DNA of 56,122 nucleotides. Source: Bacteroidota bacterium (GTDB taxonomy: Bacteria; Bacteroidota; Bacteroidia; Cytophagales; Cyclobacteriaceae). Of the stretch, positions 35,593 to 44,428 are shown in pieces. Under the pieces are notes generated by a model. That model saw nothing but the letters and a program-made list of their open reading frames with translations. It ran no database searches and was not told the origin of the DNA. The stretch is from positions 1 to 56,122 of the forward strand of contig JACZXH010000011.1 in the NCBI GenBank assembly GCA_022571715.1, given 5' to 3'. Made by a program: the position numbers and the translations under genes. Numbering within the stretch: the stretch's first letter is position 1; every line of letters starts with the position of its first letter.

Positions 35593-36010
35593 ATCAGAGA
35601 TGGGAGTTATGGATGACATCATGAAAAAGGAGGAACTTCAGCATTCAGCAGACGAATTTAAGCAAAAGCTTGAGGTTGATTTAGATAATTCGATTACTGA
35701 ACTTAAAAAAGTGTTCATAATTGCTGTTTCTGCCGGTGTCGGTTTACTTTTCGTTTATTCTCTTTTTAATTTTTTTTCACGCCACAAGGAGCAAGATAAC
35801 AAACCTGAATATTCAAAGCCACCAGCAGCTACCGGCAGTCAGAATATTATAAAGAAGATGATGGCAACCGGAGTTGAAATTGCAACAGTGGTACTACTCA
35901 ATATTGCTAAAAAGAAGATTACCGAATATATAGTAGGTCTCAATAAAATTAAGGATAATGGAATTACCCATTCTGGAGGAGTTGAATTGGAAAAAGCAAA
36001 AAGGAATTAA
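35585..36010 (+). CDS. Small single-span membrane protein, unknown
   Basis: 141 residues. A charged N-terminus (EELQHSADEFKQKLEVD) is followed by a membrane span at about residues 42-64, a Pro/Lys-rich linker and a C-terminal helical part. It overlaps the holin-like gene by 8 bp upstream and the GGGP synthase gene by 53 bp downstream. Such DUF1469 neighbours often have one membrane span and are not functionally known. I do not recognise the family. Confidence 0.7.
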   Translation: MNESEMGVMDDIMKKEELQHSADEFKQKLEVDLDNSITELKKVFIIAVSAGVGLLFVYSLFNFFSRHKEQDNKPEYSKPPAATGSQNIIKKMMATGVEIATVVLLNIAKKKITEYIVGLNKIKDNGITHSGGVELEKAKRN

Positions 36011-36722
36011 ATCATTTGCTGTTCTGATTGATCCGGATGAAACCGATGATACTTCGCTTACACGGTTGATCCGCATATGCATGGAGAATATGGTCGACTA
36101 CTTTTTAGTGGGAGGTAGTTTCATTACCCAAAATAATACTACTGAGATCATTTCGGTCATTAAAAAGCAGTGTGAAATACCTGTAATTCTTTTCCCCGGA
36201 AGCAATCTGCATATTGATCTCACGGCAGATGCAATTCTATTTTTATCATTGATCTCAGGAAGAAATGCAGATTTCCTTATCGGGCAGCATGTGCTCGCAG
36301 CTCCAATTTTAAAAAATAGCAATCTGGAAATCATTCCAACCGGATACATGCTTATAGGGGAAAATAATGCTACTACTGCATCTTATATGAGTAATACAAC
36401 TCCAATACCTTCTGATAAATATTCAGTGGCTGCTTGCACGGCTTTGGCTGGCGAAATGCTCGGAATGAAGGCCATCTACTTGGATGCTGGTAGCGGCGCA
36501 AAAAGAAGCATCAGTTCAAAAATGATCAGTCATGTAACCAGAATTATAAAATTGCCATTAATTGCAGGTGGTGGGTTGAATACTCTTGCTAAAGCATCGG
36601 AAGTTCTACAGGCCGGAGCTGATACCATTGTGGTGGGAAACGGGATAGAAAAAGATCCGCAATTGCTAATTGAAATATCAGATTACATTCGGGGAGTGAA
36701 CGAACCCCTAAAGATTCATTAA
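35958..36722 (+). CDS. Geranylgeranylglyceryl/heptaprenylglyceryl phosphate synthase
   Basis: 254 residues. The start at 35958 is supported because MELPILEELNWKKQKGIKSFAVLIDPDE matches the family N-terminus, although it overlaps the upstream gene by 53 bp. The TIM-barrel signatures are LIDPDETDD near residue 24, FLVGGSFIT near 53, VILFPGSN near 73, YLDAGSGAK near 176 and IAGGGLNT near 204. These bind the glycerol 1-phosphate phosphate group. The enzyme joins a polyprenyl group to sn-glycerol 1-phosphate, the archaeal lipid reaction; Bacteroidota homologues are known. Its 3' end overlaps the AraC gene by 15 bp on the other strand. Confidence 0.92.
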   Translation: MELPILEELNWKKQKGIKSFAVLIDPDETDDTSLTRLIRICMENMVDYFLVGGSFITQNNTTEIISVIKKQCEIPVILFPGSNLHIDLTADAILFLSLISGRNADFLIGQHVLAAPILKNSNLEIIPTGYMLIGENNATTASYMSNTTPIPSDKYSVAACTALAGEMLGMKAIYLDAGSGAKRSISSKMISHVTRIIKLPLIAGGGLNTLAKASEVLQAGADTIVVGNGIEKDPQLLIEISDYIRGVNEPLKIH

Positions 36723-37628
36723 CGATTCTCTACGCCTCATTTTGCCTGCAGGAATGCCAAACATCATCTTAAACCTCCTGCAAAAATAAGCAGTGTCTTT
36801 ATATCCCACTTCTCTACCAATATCTCGGATGCTTTTTTTGCTGGTTCGTAGCAAATTCACAGCTTCTTCCATACGCTGGTATTCAATATAATCCTGTGGA
36901 TTGATGCCGGTAAGCATTTTAAAATACTGGCCAACATAATCTTCCGATACGTTGGCAACGTTGGCAAGCACTTTGTTAGATAAATCTCCACCGAGATTAT
37001 CTTTGATATATGCGAAAATATCTATAAGCCGTGGATCTTTGAAGTACGTGCTGTTTGTAACAAGTTGCTCTACAAAAAGATTCTTCACAACTATATACCG
37101 GATGATCTCGACCACAAGTTGCTCGGTAAGTAATTTTATAATCCGTTCCTTACCAGGAAGTGATGAATCGATCTCCAGCACGATATGGTGAATTACACTT
37201 GAAATTTCTCCGCTGCGGATTTTAAAAGGAGGAATGTCGAGCGAAGCAAAAAAGTTGACAGAATTAAAAACTTTGGCCTCAAAAGACACATAACTAAAAC
37301 TTTCGTAATGCTGATCATTTGATACCTCGTTGTCGTAATGCCGGAAATACAATTCCTTTTTGTTTATAAAGTCATCATTTGACATTGATATTACAGGATC
37401 CTGTCCGTACGAAATGTCTGTTGTCTTACCTCCGGGAATAAATAATATTTCACCAGAACGTAATGATTCTGAATGTCCGCCAAACTTGATTGTTCCTTTT
37501 CTGAGCAGGATAATTGTATTTTCCACATCATACGAGCCTTCAATCTTCACAGGTTGTAAAATATTAATATTATTGGCTTTTATAAATCTTACACCTAATG
37601 ATTCAATTATTTTATTATAATCTTCCAT
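36708..37628 (-). CDS. AraC-family transcriptional regulator
   Basis: 306 residues. The N-terminal 200 residues look like a cupin-type sensor (strands around IILLRKGTIKFGGHSESLRSG). The C-terminal 100 residues hold the double helix-turn-helix: LSNKVLANVANVSEDYVGQY and KSIRDIGREVGYKDTAYFCR, then the FKMMFGIPAGKMR signature. The target genes are unknown; the regulator lies just downstream of the acyl-CoA dehydrogenase and has its own promoter, so a role in that fatty-acid gene is only possible. Confidence 0.92.
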   Translation of the reverse strand: MEDYNKIIESLGVRFIKANNINILQPVKIEGSYDVENTIILLRKGTIKFGGHSESLRSGEILFIPGGKTTDISYGQDPVISMSNDDFINKKELYFRHYDNEVSNDQHYESFSYVSFEAKVFNSVNFFASLDIPPFKIRSGEISSVIHHIVLEIDSSLPGKERIIKLLTEQLVVEIIRYIVVKNLFVEQLVTNSTYFKDPRLIDIFAYIKDNLGGDLSNKVLANVANVSEDYVGQYFKMLTGINPQDYIEYQRMEEAVNLLRTSKKSIRDIGREVGYKDTAYFCRRFKMMFGIPAGKMRRRESLMNL

Positions 37629-37680
37629 TTAGACGACTTTTTTGGAAATAGTAATAATTTAAGTCCAACTGATCCTAAAT

Positions 37681-37711
37681 CAAATCTAATAAAATATATT
37701 TCAATATAAAA
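37681..37711 (-). promoter_or_regulatory. Predicted promoter of the AraC-family gene
   Basis: On the minus strand: TTTT (37708-37711), a spacer of exactly 19 bp and TAGATTTG (37681-37688), a perfect -7 box. It repeats the layout seen at guaB. The leader would be about 50 nt. Confidence 0.55.
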
Positions 37712-37753
37712 GATAAATTTTGCAGATATTGCATTTTTACAAGAAATAGTAAT

Positions 37754-38893
37754 TTAACCTCGCATTAATTCCCTGGCTATTATAATTTTCTGAATCTCTG
37801 AAGTTCCTTCATAAATTTGCGTAATTTTCGCATCGCGCATCAGTCGTTCAACATGATATTCCTTCACATATCCATACCCTCCATGTATCTGAATTGCTTC
37901 ACTTGTTACCTGTTGTACCATTTCAGAAGCAAATAATTTTGCCATAGCGCTTTCTTTTACAAAAGTCTTACCCTCGTCTTTCAGTCTGGCTGCCTTCAAA
38001 GTAAGCAGTCTGGCTGCATCAATTTTGGTAGCCATTTCTGCAAGTTTAAATTGTATAGCCTGATGCTGAGCTATGGGTTTACCGAAGGTGGATCTTTCTT
38101 TCGAATAACTGAGCGCCAGTTCATAAGCTCCGGAGGCAATACCCAGGGCCTGTGAAGCAATGCCAATGCGACCCCCGTCTAGCACCATCATGGCAAACTT
38201 AAATCCAAATCCGTCTTCACCGATCCTGTTTTCTTTGGGTACTTTCACATCGGTAAACATAATGGAGTGCGTGTCGGAAGCCCGGATTCCCATCTTATTT
38301 TCTTTTTTTCCTACCACGAGCCCTTCCGAATCTTTATCAACAATAAAAGCATTGATGCCTTTATGACGTAACTCCGGAACGGATTGAGCGATCACTAGAC
38401 AAATTCCGGATGAATTTCCATTTGTGACCCAGTTTTTGGTGCCGTTCAGCAAATAATGGTCTCCCTGATCAATTGCTAAAGTTTTCTGTGAGGTAGAATC
38501 CGAGCCTGCTTCAGGCTCGCTCAGGCAAAATGCACCAATCGTTTCGCCGCTTGTCAGCCTGGTCAGATACTTTTGTTTCTGTTCTTCGGTTCCATGTTTT
38601 TCAATTCCCCAGCATACCAACGAATTGTTGACTGACATGATCAAAGCGCAAGAAGCATCAACTTTTGATATTTCTTCCATCGCCAATACATACGATACGG
38701 TATTCATGCCGCCACCACCATAGTCAGGGGAGGTCATCATACCCAGGAAACCAAGCTTGGCCATCATTTTAACCTGCTCTACAGGAAATTGCTGCTTTTC
38801 GTCACGTTCAATCACTCCGGGCAGCAATTCTATTTGAGCAAAGTCCCTTGCAGCATCACGAACGGCTAATTGATCTTCAGTTAATTCGAACAT
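37754..38893 (-). CDS. Acyl-CoA dehydrogenase
   Basis: 379 residues. FAD-binding motifs are FCLSEPEAGSDSTSQ near residue 122 and DGFGFKFAMMVLDGGRIGIA near 225. The C-terminal IHGGYGYVKEYHVERLMRDAK is followed by YEGTSEIQ, with Glu as the likely catalytic base, as in butyryl/short-chain acyl-CoA dehydrogenases. It is the last gene of the panC minus-strand run, 12 bp after the zinc metallopeptidase. It is a paralogue of the gene at 28594-29739. Confidence 0.94.
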   Translation of the reverse strand: MFELTEDQLAVRDAARDFAQIELLPGVIERDEKQQFPVEQVKMMAKLGFLGMMTSPDYGGGGMNTVSYVLAMEEISKVDASCALIMSVNNSLVCWGIEKHGTEEQKQKYLTRLTSGETIGAFCLSEPEAGSDSTSQKTLAIDQGDHYLLNGTKNWVTNGNSSGICLVIAQSVPELRHKGINAFIVDKDSEGLVVGKKENKMGIRASDTHSIMFTDVKVPKENRIGEDGFGFKFAMMVLDGGRIGIASQALGIASGAYELALSYSKERSTFGKPIAQHQAIQFKLAEMATKIDAARLLTLKAARLKDEGKTFVKESAMAKLFASEMVQQVTSEAIQIHGGYGYVKEYHVERLMRDAKITQIYEGTSEIQKIIIARELMRG

Positions 38894-38905
38894 AAGCAGA
38901 CCTTT

Positions 38906-39601
38906 TTAATCGCGGCCCCCTAAAAATATGGAAATAAAATAAAATAGTGTTACAAGTGAGCCCAATGCAGCTACCACATACGTCATTGCTGCCCATTTCA
39001 ATGCATCTTTGGCCATTTCATGTTCCTGCGATGACACAATTCCCCGCTGTTCGATCCAGCTGAGTGCTCGTTTGCTCGCATCAAATTCAACGGGTAATGT
39101 AATAAATGAAAAGAGAGTGAGTACCAAATAGCAGCCGATTACTACTATCAATAAAGTTTGCCAGTTGGTTCCCAGCACAAATCCTCCTCCGAAAATAGAC
39201 ATCAGCATGATAAAGTTCAGAATTCTTCCGCTGGCATTCTGAACTGGTACCAATGCAGTTCTTACTTTGAGCAAGGAATAAGATGCCGCATGCTGTATGG
39301 CATGACCACATTCGTGTGAAGCGATAGCAGTTGATGCAGCTGAACGGCCATTGTAAACAGCCTCACTTAAATTCACAGTTTTATTAAGTGGATTGTAGTG
39401 ATCGGTCAGTTGTCCGTTTACACAGGTTATCTGCACGTCATTGATCCCATTGTCACGGAGCATCAGTTCAGCCACATCGCGGCCCGATAAATTGTTTTTT
39501 AAAGGAATAGCTGCATATTTTTTAAATTTTCTTTTTAATGTTGAGCTTACCGCAAAACTTAATATAGCGAATACGATGAAAATTATTATTAATCCTGCCA
39601 T
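38906..39601 (-). CDS. Zinc metallopeptidase, YugP family
   Basis: 231 residues from the ATG at 39601 (MAGLIIIFIVFAIL); a TTG 27 bp upstream is less likely. An N-terminal membrane span is followed by the family region GRDVAELMLRDNGINDVQ and the zinc motif HECGHAIQHA near residue 107, with two more spans near 140-180. It belongs to the Zn_peptidase_2/YugP group; the substrate is not known. It lies between rfaE2 and the acyl-CoA dehydrogenase. Confidence 0.9.
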   Translation of the reverse strand: MAGLIIIFIVFAILSFAVSSTLKRKFKKYAAIPLKNNLSGRDVAELMLRDNGINDVQITCVNGQLTDHYNPLNKTVNLSEAVYNGRSAASTAIASHECGHAIQHAASYSLLKVRTALVPVQNASGRILNFIMLMSIFGGGFVLGTNWQTLLIVVIGCYLVLTLFSFITLPVEFDASKRALSWIEQRGIVSSQEHEMAKDALKWAAMTYVVAALGSLVTLFYFISIFLGGRD

Positions 39602-39634
39602 AGTTTTAATAGTTACTTTTCTGTCCAATATACG

Positions 39635-40120
39635 TTATACCTCTTTGATTTTTTTTATAAAATCTGAAGTTGAATATCCTGCAACCAGTGGAACAGTTCT
39701 CACTTTTCCTCCGTTTTCCTTCACTATTTTAGCGCCAACGATTTCTTCTTCTGCATAGTCGTTCCCCTTCACCAGTATATCAGGAACAACCTGCCTGATA
39801 AGCTTGTACGGGGTGTCTTCGTCAAATAAGGTGACGAGATCAACAAATTCCAGTGCCGCCAAAATACGTGCACGGGCATTTTGATCGCTCAGCGGTCTTC
39901 CGGGACCTTTCAGTTTAAGCACCGAACGGTCGGTATTAAGTCCCACTACAAGTTTGTCGCCAAAATTACCGGCCTTTTCAAGATAGTCAATGTGGCCCGC
40001 ATGTATCAGATCAAAACACCCGTTTGTAAAAACCACTTTTTGTCCCTTTTCTTTCCACTCCTTGGATTGAGAAATGAAAGACTGGTTACTCACTATTTTA
40101 TTCTGACTCGTTGTTTTCAA
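39635..40120 (-). CDS. rfaE2: D-glycero-beta-D-manno-heptose 1-phosphate adenylyltransferase
   Basis: 161 residues. The nucleotidyltransferase core has FTNGCFDLIHAGHIDYL near residue 31-47 with the HxGH motif, and LNTDRSVLKLKGPGRP near 65. The kinase half found in bifunctional HldE is absent, so this is the single-domain form. It adds AMP to heptose 1-phosphate for LPS core synthesis. It lies 13 bp after the flippase-like gene. No other heptose genes are in the window. Confidence 0.94.
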   Translation of the reverse strand: MKTTSQNKIVSNQSFISQSKEWKEKGQKVVFTNGCFDLIHAGHIDYLEKAGNFGDKLVVGLNTDRSVLKLKGPGRPLSDQNARARILAALEFVDLVTLFDEDTPYKLIRQVVPDILVKGNDYAEEEIVGAKIVKENGGKVRTVPLVAGYSTSDFIKKIKEV

Positions 40121-40133
40121 CGTATTGCAGCAT

Positions 40134-41141
40134 TTATTGATTACTGATTCTTTTTCTTTGTAAAAATACGGTAACTATCAGACTTATACTTCCGAATAAG
40201 ATAACACTTAAAACCTGTGACGAGTGGAGCACGGTAGCAAATAAAATGCCGTCTTCGAAAACCACTCCGTAAAGAATCAAAACACCGCTGACAAGCGCAT
40301 GAAATGCTCCAATTCCGCCCTGTACAGGAGTAGCCATCCCGATACTTCCTGTTACAAGTATTGTCAGGCCTGCAATTAACGAAAGATGAGAAGTTTCATC
40401 AATGGAAAAAACAACAATGTAAGTCAGGGCGTAATACAGTAACCACATTAACACTGTACTTATCCAAAAATGTCCCTTCTTCTGTAATTTACTGATACTG
40501 GAAAGCCCTTTGCCCAGTTCTTTAAGAATGGTTCTTATTTTAAGAAACAGGGGAATTTTTTTTAACTTTTCCTTATAGGCACGCAGCAAAAAGTATCCAA
40601 TAATCAGCAGAACAAATCCTGCTCCGGCAAAAATGTACAGTGCCATTAGGTTTTGAACCACGCCGGAAAAATTGGAAGAAAAGAAATCGCTAAAGAAACC
40701 ACTCAATAATTCGAATTCAATAAACAGGTTAATAATAACTAACGATATAAGTGTGAGCAGATCCACAATCCGTTCAGCAACCACACTTCCAATCGAAATG
40801 GCCATCGGCACATTATTGGTCCTTTTTAAAACACCACACCTTGTAATCTCACCCATGCGGGGAACAAACAGATTGGCAAGATAGCCTACCATAATGGCAA
40901 GAAACATGCGCCAAGTGCTTACCTTGAAACCGATAGGCGAAAGCAGCAGAGTCCAACGGTATGCCCTGACCAGATGCGCTACAAGCATAATGGAAATGGA
41001 GATTATGACATATTCATACTTTACATCTCCAAGCCGTGTAAATAACTGGCCAATGTCAATCTGTCGGTATACCAACCATAATAGCAGACATGCCACTGCA
41101 AATGCAATCAGATATTTCAGAATATTTTTTAGAGTACCCAA
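40134..41141 (-). CDS. Flippase-like membrane protein (UPF0104 / LPG synthase TM domain)
   Basis: 335 residues, about eight membrane spans. The family marks are RAYRWTLLLSPIGF near residue 62, YLANLFVPRMGEITRCGVL near 95 and the late TPVQGGIGAFHALVSG segment near 272. These proteins share the membrane domain of MprF; their substrates are mostly unknown lipids or lipid-linked sugars. It lies 71 bp after panC, in the place where panD often sits in related genomes. Confidence 0.9.
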   Translation of the reverse strand: MGTLKNILKYLIAFAVACLLLWLVYRQIDIGQLFTRLGDVKYEYVIISISIMLVAHLVRAYRWTLLLSPIGFKVSTWRMFLAIMVGYLANLFVPRMGEITRCGVLKRTNNVPMAISIGSVVAERIVDLLTLISLVIINLFIEFELLSGFFSDFFSSNFSGVVQNLMALYIFAGAGFVLLIIGYFLLRAYKEKLKKIPLFLKIRTILKELGKGLSSISKLQKKGHFWISTVLMWLLYYALTYIVVFSIDETSHLSLIAGLTILVTGSIGMATPVQGGIGAFHALVSGVLILYGVVFEDGILFATVLHSSQVLSVILFGSISLIVTVFLQRKRISNQ

Positions 41142-41212
41142 TTGGTTTAGCTTATTTTAATTTTCTGGAATTATGATTTGTATAGTTCAATCGTCATGTC
41201 CACAGTTCTCTT

Positions 41213-42079
41213 TCATTTTCGCGATGGCCTCAGTTTTCTTACGATCAGATTATCAATTAATCTTACTTTCCCGATTTTCACTGCTGTACATATGGCTGTA
41301 TTTTCAGTAATATCGTCCTTTACGAGTATTTTAAATGAATCCATATCAATACATTCGATGTATTCAGGATTTAAAAGCGTTGCTTTCTTCAAAACTGCCG
41401 CAACTGCGTTACATACATCCCTTGCTGAGCCTTGGTTCCTCAATATCACTTCGCCTGCTTTCAACGATTTATAAATAATTGAAGACTGTATTTTTTCTTT
41501 GTCGGTCAGCCGTTTGTTTCTTGACGACAAAGCAAGTCCGTTTTGTTCCCTCACTGTAGGAATACCAACGATTTCAATGTTATAATTCATATCCGTAACC
41601 AACCGGCGTATAATAGCCAGTTGTTGCAGATCCTTTTCTCCAAAATATGCACGGTCAGGGACTACTATATTGAAAAGTTTGGAAACAATAAACCCCACTC
41701 CGTTAAAATGTCCGGGGCGGAATTTTCCTTCCAGGATGTTGCCCAATTGTCCAAAATCAAATTGTACCACTGGAGGTTGCGGATACATTTCCTTCACATC
41801 AGGATTAAACACTATATCACATCCTGTTAGTTCAAGAAGTGTCAAGTCCTTGTCAATATTCTGCGGATATTTTTTTAGGTCGGTAGGATTACTGAATTGA
41901 GTCGGATTAACAAAGATCGAACAAACGGTTACCTTGTTTTGTTTAAGACACTTTTCGATAAGCTGTAAATGCCCTTTGTGCAGGCTTCCCATGGTTGGAA
42001 CAAGCCCTACTGAATGTCCGTTATTTCTATGTTTTGTTAGTCTTTTTCGAAGTAGTTGTGCTTCCTTAAATACCTCCAT
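41213..42079 (-). CDS. panC: Pantothenate synthetase
   Basis: 288 residues. The HIGH-type motif is PTMGSLHKGHLQL at about residues 29-41. Further marks are FVNPTQFSNPTDLKKYP near 57-73, VPDRAYFGEKDLQQL near 145 and LSSRNKRLT (the KMSKS-type loop) near 187. It joins pantoate and beta-alanine with ATP for coenzyme A synthesis. A -7 element (42109-42116) lies 29 nt upstream. It heads a minus-strand run down to the acyl-CoA dehydrogenase. Confidence 0.97.
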   Translation of the reverse strand: MEVFKEAQLLRKRLTKHRNNGHSVGLVPTMGSLHKGHLQLIEKCLKQNKVTVCSIFVNPTQFSNPTDLKKYPQNIDKDLTLLELTGCDIVFNPDVKEMYPQPPVVQFDFGQLGNILEGKFRPGHFNGVGFIVSKLFNIVVPDRAYFGEKDLQQLAIIRRLVTDMNYNIEIVGIPTVREQNGLALSSRNKRLTDKEKIQSSIIYKSLKAGEVILRNQGSARDVCNAVAAVLKKATLLNPEYIECIDMDSFKILVKDDITENTAICTAVKIGKVRLIDNLIVRKLRPSRK

Positions 42080-42108
42080 TGGTGGTAAATCAGTGAAATA
42101 AAAGGACG

Positions 42109-42116
42109 CAAAACTA
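42109..42116 (-). promoter_or_regulatory. -7 promoter element of panC
   Basis: The minus strand reads TAGTTTTG, a perfect TAnnTTTG match, 29 nt before the panC ATG. It is back-to-back with the promoter of the GT5-like gene. Confidence 0.5.
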
Positions 42117-42161
42117 CTTCATAAGAAGTTAACAATCTTGAATAAAGTGAATATTATTTAG

Positions 42162-42169
42162 TACCTTTG
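42162..42169 (+). promoter_or_regulatory. -7 promoter element of the GT5-like gene
   Basis: TACCTTTG matches TAnnTTTG perfectly and lies 39 nt before the ATG at 42209. A CTTG lies 21 nt upstream as a possible -33 box. Confidence 0.5.
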
Positions 42170-42208
42170 TGTGTCATTTCTTATGATTATTATCTAATCA
42201 AATAAATT

Positions 42209-43009
42209 ATGTCTAAATTTCGTATTCTTTACGTTGCTGCCGAGATTAACCCTTTTCTGCAAACTTCAGAAGTTGCGAATTTTGTTCGTAAACTTCCACA
42301 GGTCATGCAGGAAAAGGGAATGGAGATAAGGATTCTGGTACCAAGGTTCGGTTTGATTAACGAAAGGAAAAACAGACTTCACGAAGTAGTTCGTTTATCC
42401 GGAATTAACATTGCAGTTGGGGATGAGGAGAAGCCATTGGTAATCAAGGTTGCTTCTATTCCTAATGCGAAGTTACAGGTTTACTTCATTGATAATGAAG
42501 ATTATTTTCACAGAAAATCAATGTTTTATGATTCTGATAATAATTTTTATGAAGACAATGATGAAAGAGCCGTTTTCTTTTGCAAAGGTGTAATCGAAAC
42601 GGTAAAAAAGCTTGGATGGCCCCCCGATATTGTACATTGTAATGACTGGATGACAAGCCTCATTCCCCTTTATCTGAAAACAACCTATAAAAATGATCCG
42701 CTTTTTGTAAATACAAAATGTGTATTCACCGTTTATAATAATAATTTCAGTCATAAATTTAAAGGTAACCTGATTGATATGGTAAAGATGCTAGACATTG
42801 ATGATAGCATGCTTACTACACTTAAATCTGCTGATTATGACGGTTTTATCAGGCTTGGTATCGAATATTCCGATGTAGTTATTAAAGCCGAAAAGAATCT
42901 TGCAGGCCTTGAAAATCTGTTTCAAAACGGAAATAAAGTAGAAACCATCGATAAAGATGATGATTTTACTGATTCATATTTTAAATTATACAAGGAACTG
43001 GTGGGGTGA
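42209..43009 (+). CDS. Glycogen/starch synthase N-terminal-domain protein (GT5-like, truncated)
   Basis: 266 residues. The sequence follows the first Rossmann domain of GT5 synthases: ILYVAAEINPF, the VHCNDWMTSLIPLYLKT segment near residue 147, and a VFTVYNNNFSHKFKG region near 178. The KTGGL ADP-glucose motif of true synthases is replaced by LQTSEVAN near residue 19, and the whole C-terminal catalytic domain is missing. It is therefore unlikely to be a working glycogen synthase. It is 1 bp from the DUF4270 gene and divergent from panC. Similar short proteins beside panC are, as far as I recall, common in Bacteroidota. Confidence 0.85.
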   Translation: MSKFRILYVAAEINPFLQTSEVANFVRKLPQVMQEKGMEIRILVPRFGLINERKNRLHEVVRLSGINIAVGDEEKPLVIKVASIPNAKLQVYFIDNEDYFHRKSMFYDSDNNFYEDNDERAVFFCKGVIETVKKLGWPPDIVHCNDWMTSLIPLYLKTTYKNDPLFVNTKCVFTVYNNNFSHKFKGNLIDMVKMLDIDDSMLTTLKSADYDGFIRLGIEYSDVVIKAEKNLAGLENLFQNGNKVETIDKDDDFTDSYFKLYKELVG

Positions 43010-43010
43010 G

Positions 43011-44393
43011 ATGAACAGAAGGTGGGGCAAATATAAAGGGCTGATCCTGGGGTTAGCCCTTTTAATGTGGGTATCATGTGAAGATCCGGGCATTATAGGC
43101 TTCGATGCAGATCCTGATAATTTTAATTTCAGCACTCATTACGAACAATTTACTTTGCCTGCAAAACTGGTTCAGGTTGATTCAATCGTTTCAGGAAATG
43201 GCGGCAGAGTGCTGGTAGGCAAGTATAATGATCCACAGTTTGGCATTACAACTGCAAAAGCCTATTCGCAGGTGCGGATGTCATTAGTACCAAGTATACC
43301 GGAAAACGGAGTTTTTGATTCCCTCATTCTTCAACTTAAAGTTGATTACGTACACGGGATTAGGGAAGACTATTTAAAGTTACACGAATTAAAAATTTAT
43401 CAACTGGAGTCGATACTGGATGAATTTACAACCTATTATACCAACAGCGAATCCATTCGATCAATAAAACCAATAGGTACAAATTCTTTTTCATACGACA
43501 CTATAAATGTAGATGGTGATATTTCAGTGAAACTTGACACAACGTTGAGATTTTCAATGAGTAAGCAATTAGGACAGTTAATATTCGACAAAATGAAGGA
43601 TGAGACCGACTCTACATTCGAGAATAATACCAACTGGCTTGCATTTTTTCATGGGATTGTTCTTGAGCCCGGAGATGAATACCATAGCATTACCGGTTTT
43701 AAAATCACGGATACCCAGTCCAACATGATCTTGTACTATCATCGCGATGATAATGGCAATATCGTCAATTCTGATTATAGATTTATCCTCGATCCTGCCA
43801 TACACTACAGCAATATTTCCAATGACCGAACGGGTACGCCTATAGAAGGATCACAACCCATTTACACTGAATACACGGCTTCGGATAACAATATATATAT
43901 TCAGGCCGGAACCGGAATGGTAGCCAAGATTGATTTCACACCATTAATAGAATTTACTGACAGTATAGACTTACTGATCATAAATTCAGCCATTTTAACT
44001 CTTGGAAGTGTGATCCCCTATACTCCTTTTGTGAAACCTCCTGATAAACTCATATTCTATTATACTGATTCTTCAAATCTTCGCCTCAAAGACAATGATG
44101 GATTCTTTAAAAGCATTCAGCAGGATAACCCTACTATCGATCCTACGTCGGTACTGCTTCCATTGGAATCTGAATTTAAAATTGAAGATGATGATATAAT
44201 TGATTCTTATTCCGACCGTATTTCGCGTTATGTTCAAGCGCTTATTGACGGCGTTATTGAAAATCATTTGGTTCTGGCATATCCGGTGGCTGTGACGAAC
44301 GCCACTACAATTGACCGGTTACTTCTTGATCCCGCAAGTATTAAATTAGAGATTTATTATACAACTTCTAAAGAATCAGCTGACTCTGAATAA
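43011..44393 (+). CDS. DUF4270-family lipoprotein
   Basis: 460 residues from the ATG at 43011, one base after the previous stop. The signal ends at a lipobox Cys near residue 22 (LLMWVSC). The sequence then has the DUF4270 start (EDPGIIGFDADPDNF) and a long beta-rich body with many Asp, Thr and Tyr. The family is frequent in Bacteroidota and its function is not known; it is likely an envelope lipoprotein. It sits between the GT5-like gene and glmS, 35 bp away. Confidence 0.9.
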   Translation: MNRRWGKYKGLILGLALLMWVSCEDPGIIGFDADPDNFNFSTHYEQFTLPAKLVQVDSIVSGNGGRVLVGKYNDPQFGITTAKAYSQVRMSLVPSIPENGVFDSLILQLKVDYVHGIREDYLKLHELKIYQLESILDEFTTYYTNSESIRSIKPIGTNSFSYDTINVDGDISVKLDTTLRFSMSKQLGQLIFDKMKDETDSTFENNTNWLAFFHGIVLEPGDEYHSITGFKITDTQSNMILYYHRDDNGNIVNSDYRFILDPAIHYSNISNDRTGTPIEGSQPIYTEYTASDNNIYIQAGTGMVAKIDFTPLIEFTDSIDLLIINSAILTLGSVIPYTPFVKPPDKLIFYYTDSSNLRLKDNDGFFKSIQQDNPTIDPTSVLLPLESEFKIEDDDIIDSYSDRISRYVQALIDGVIENHLVLAYPVAVTNATTIDRLLLDPASIKLEIYYTTSKESADSE

Positions 44394-44428
44394 ACGATAC
44401 TTGGAGCCTGAAGTTTTAAAGCTTATTT

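Noticed and set aside
44394-44428. glmS ribozyme
   Set aside because: The gap before glmS is only 35 bp and too short for the ribozyme, which also is not known from this phylum as far as I recall.
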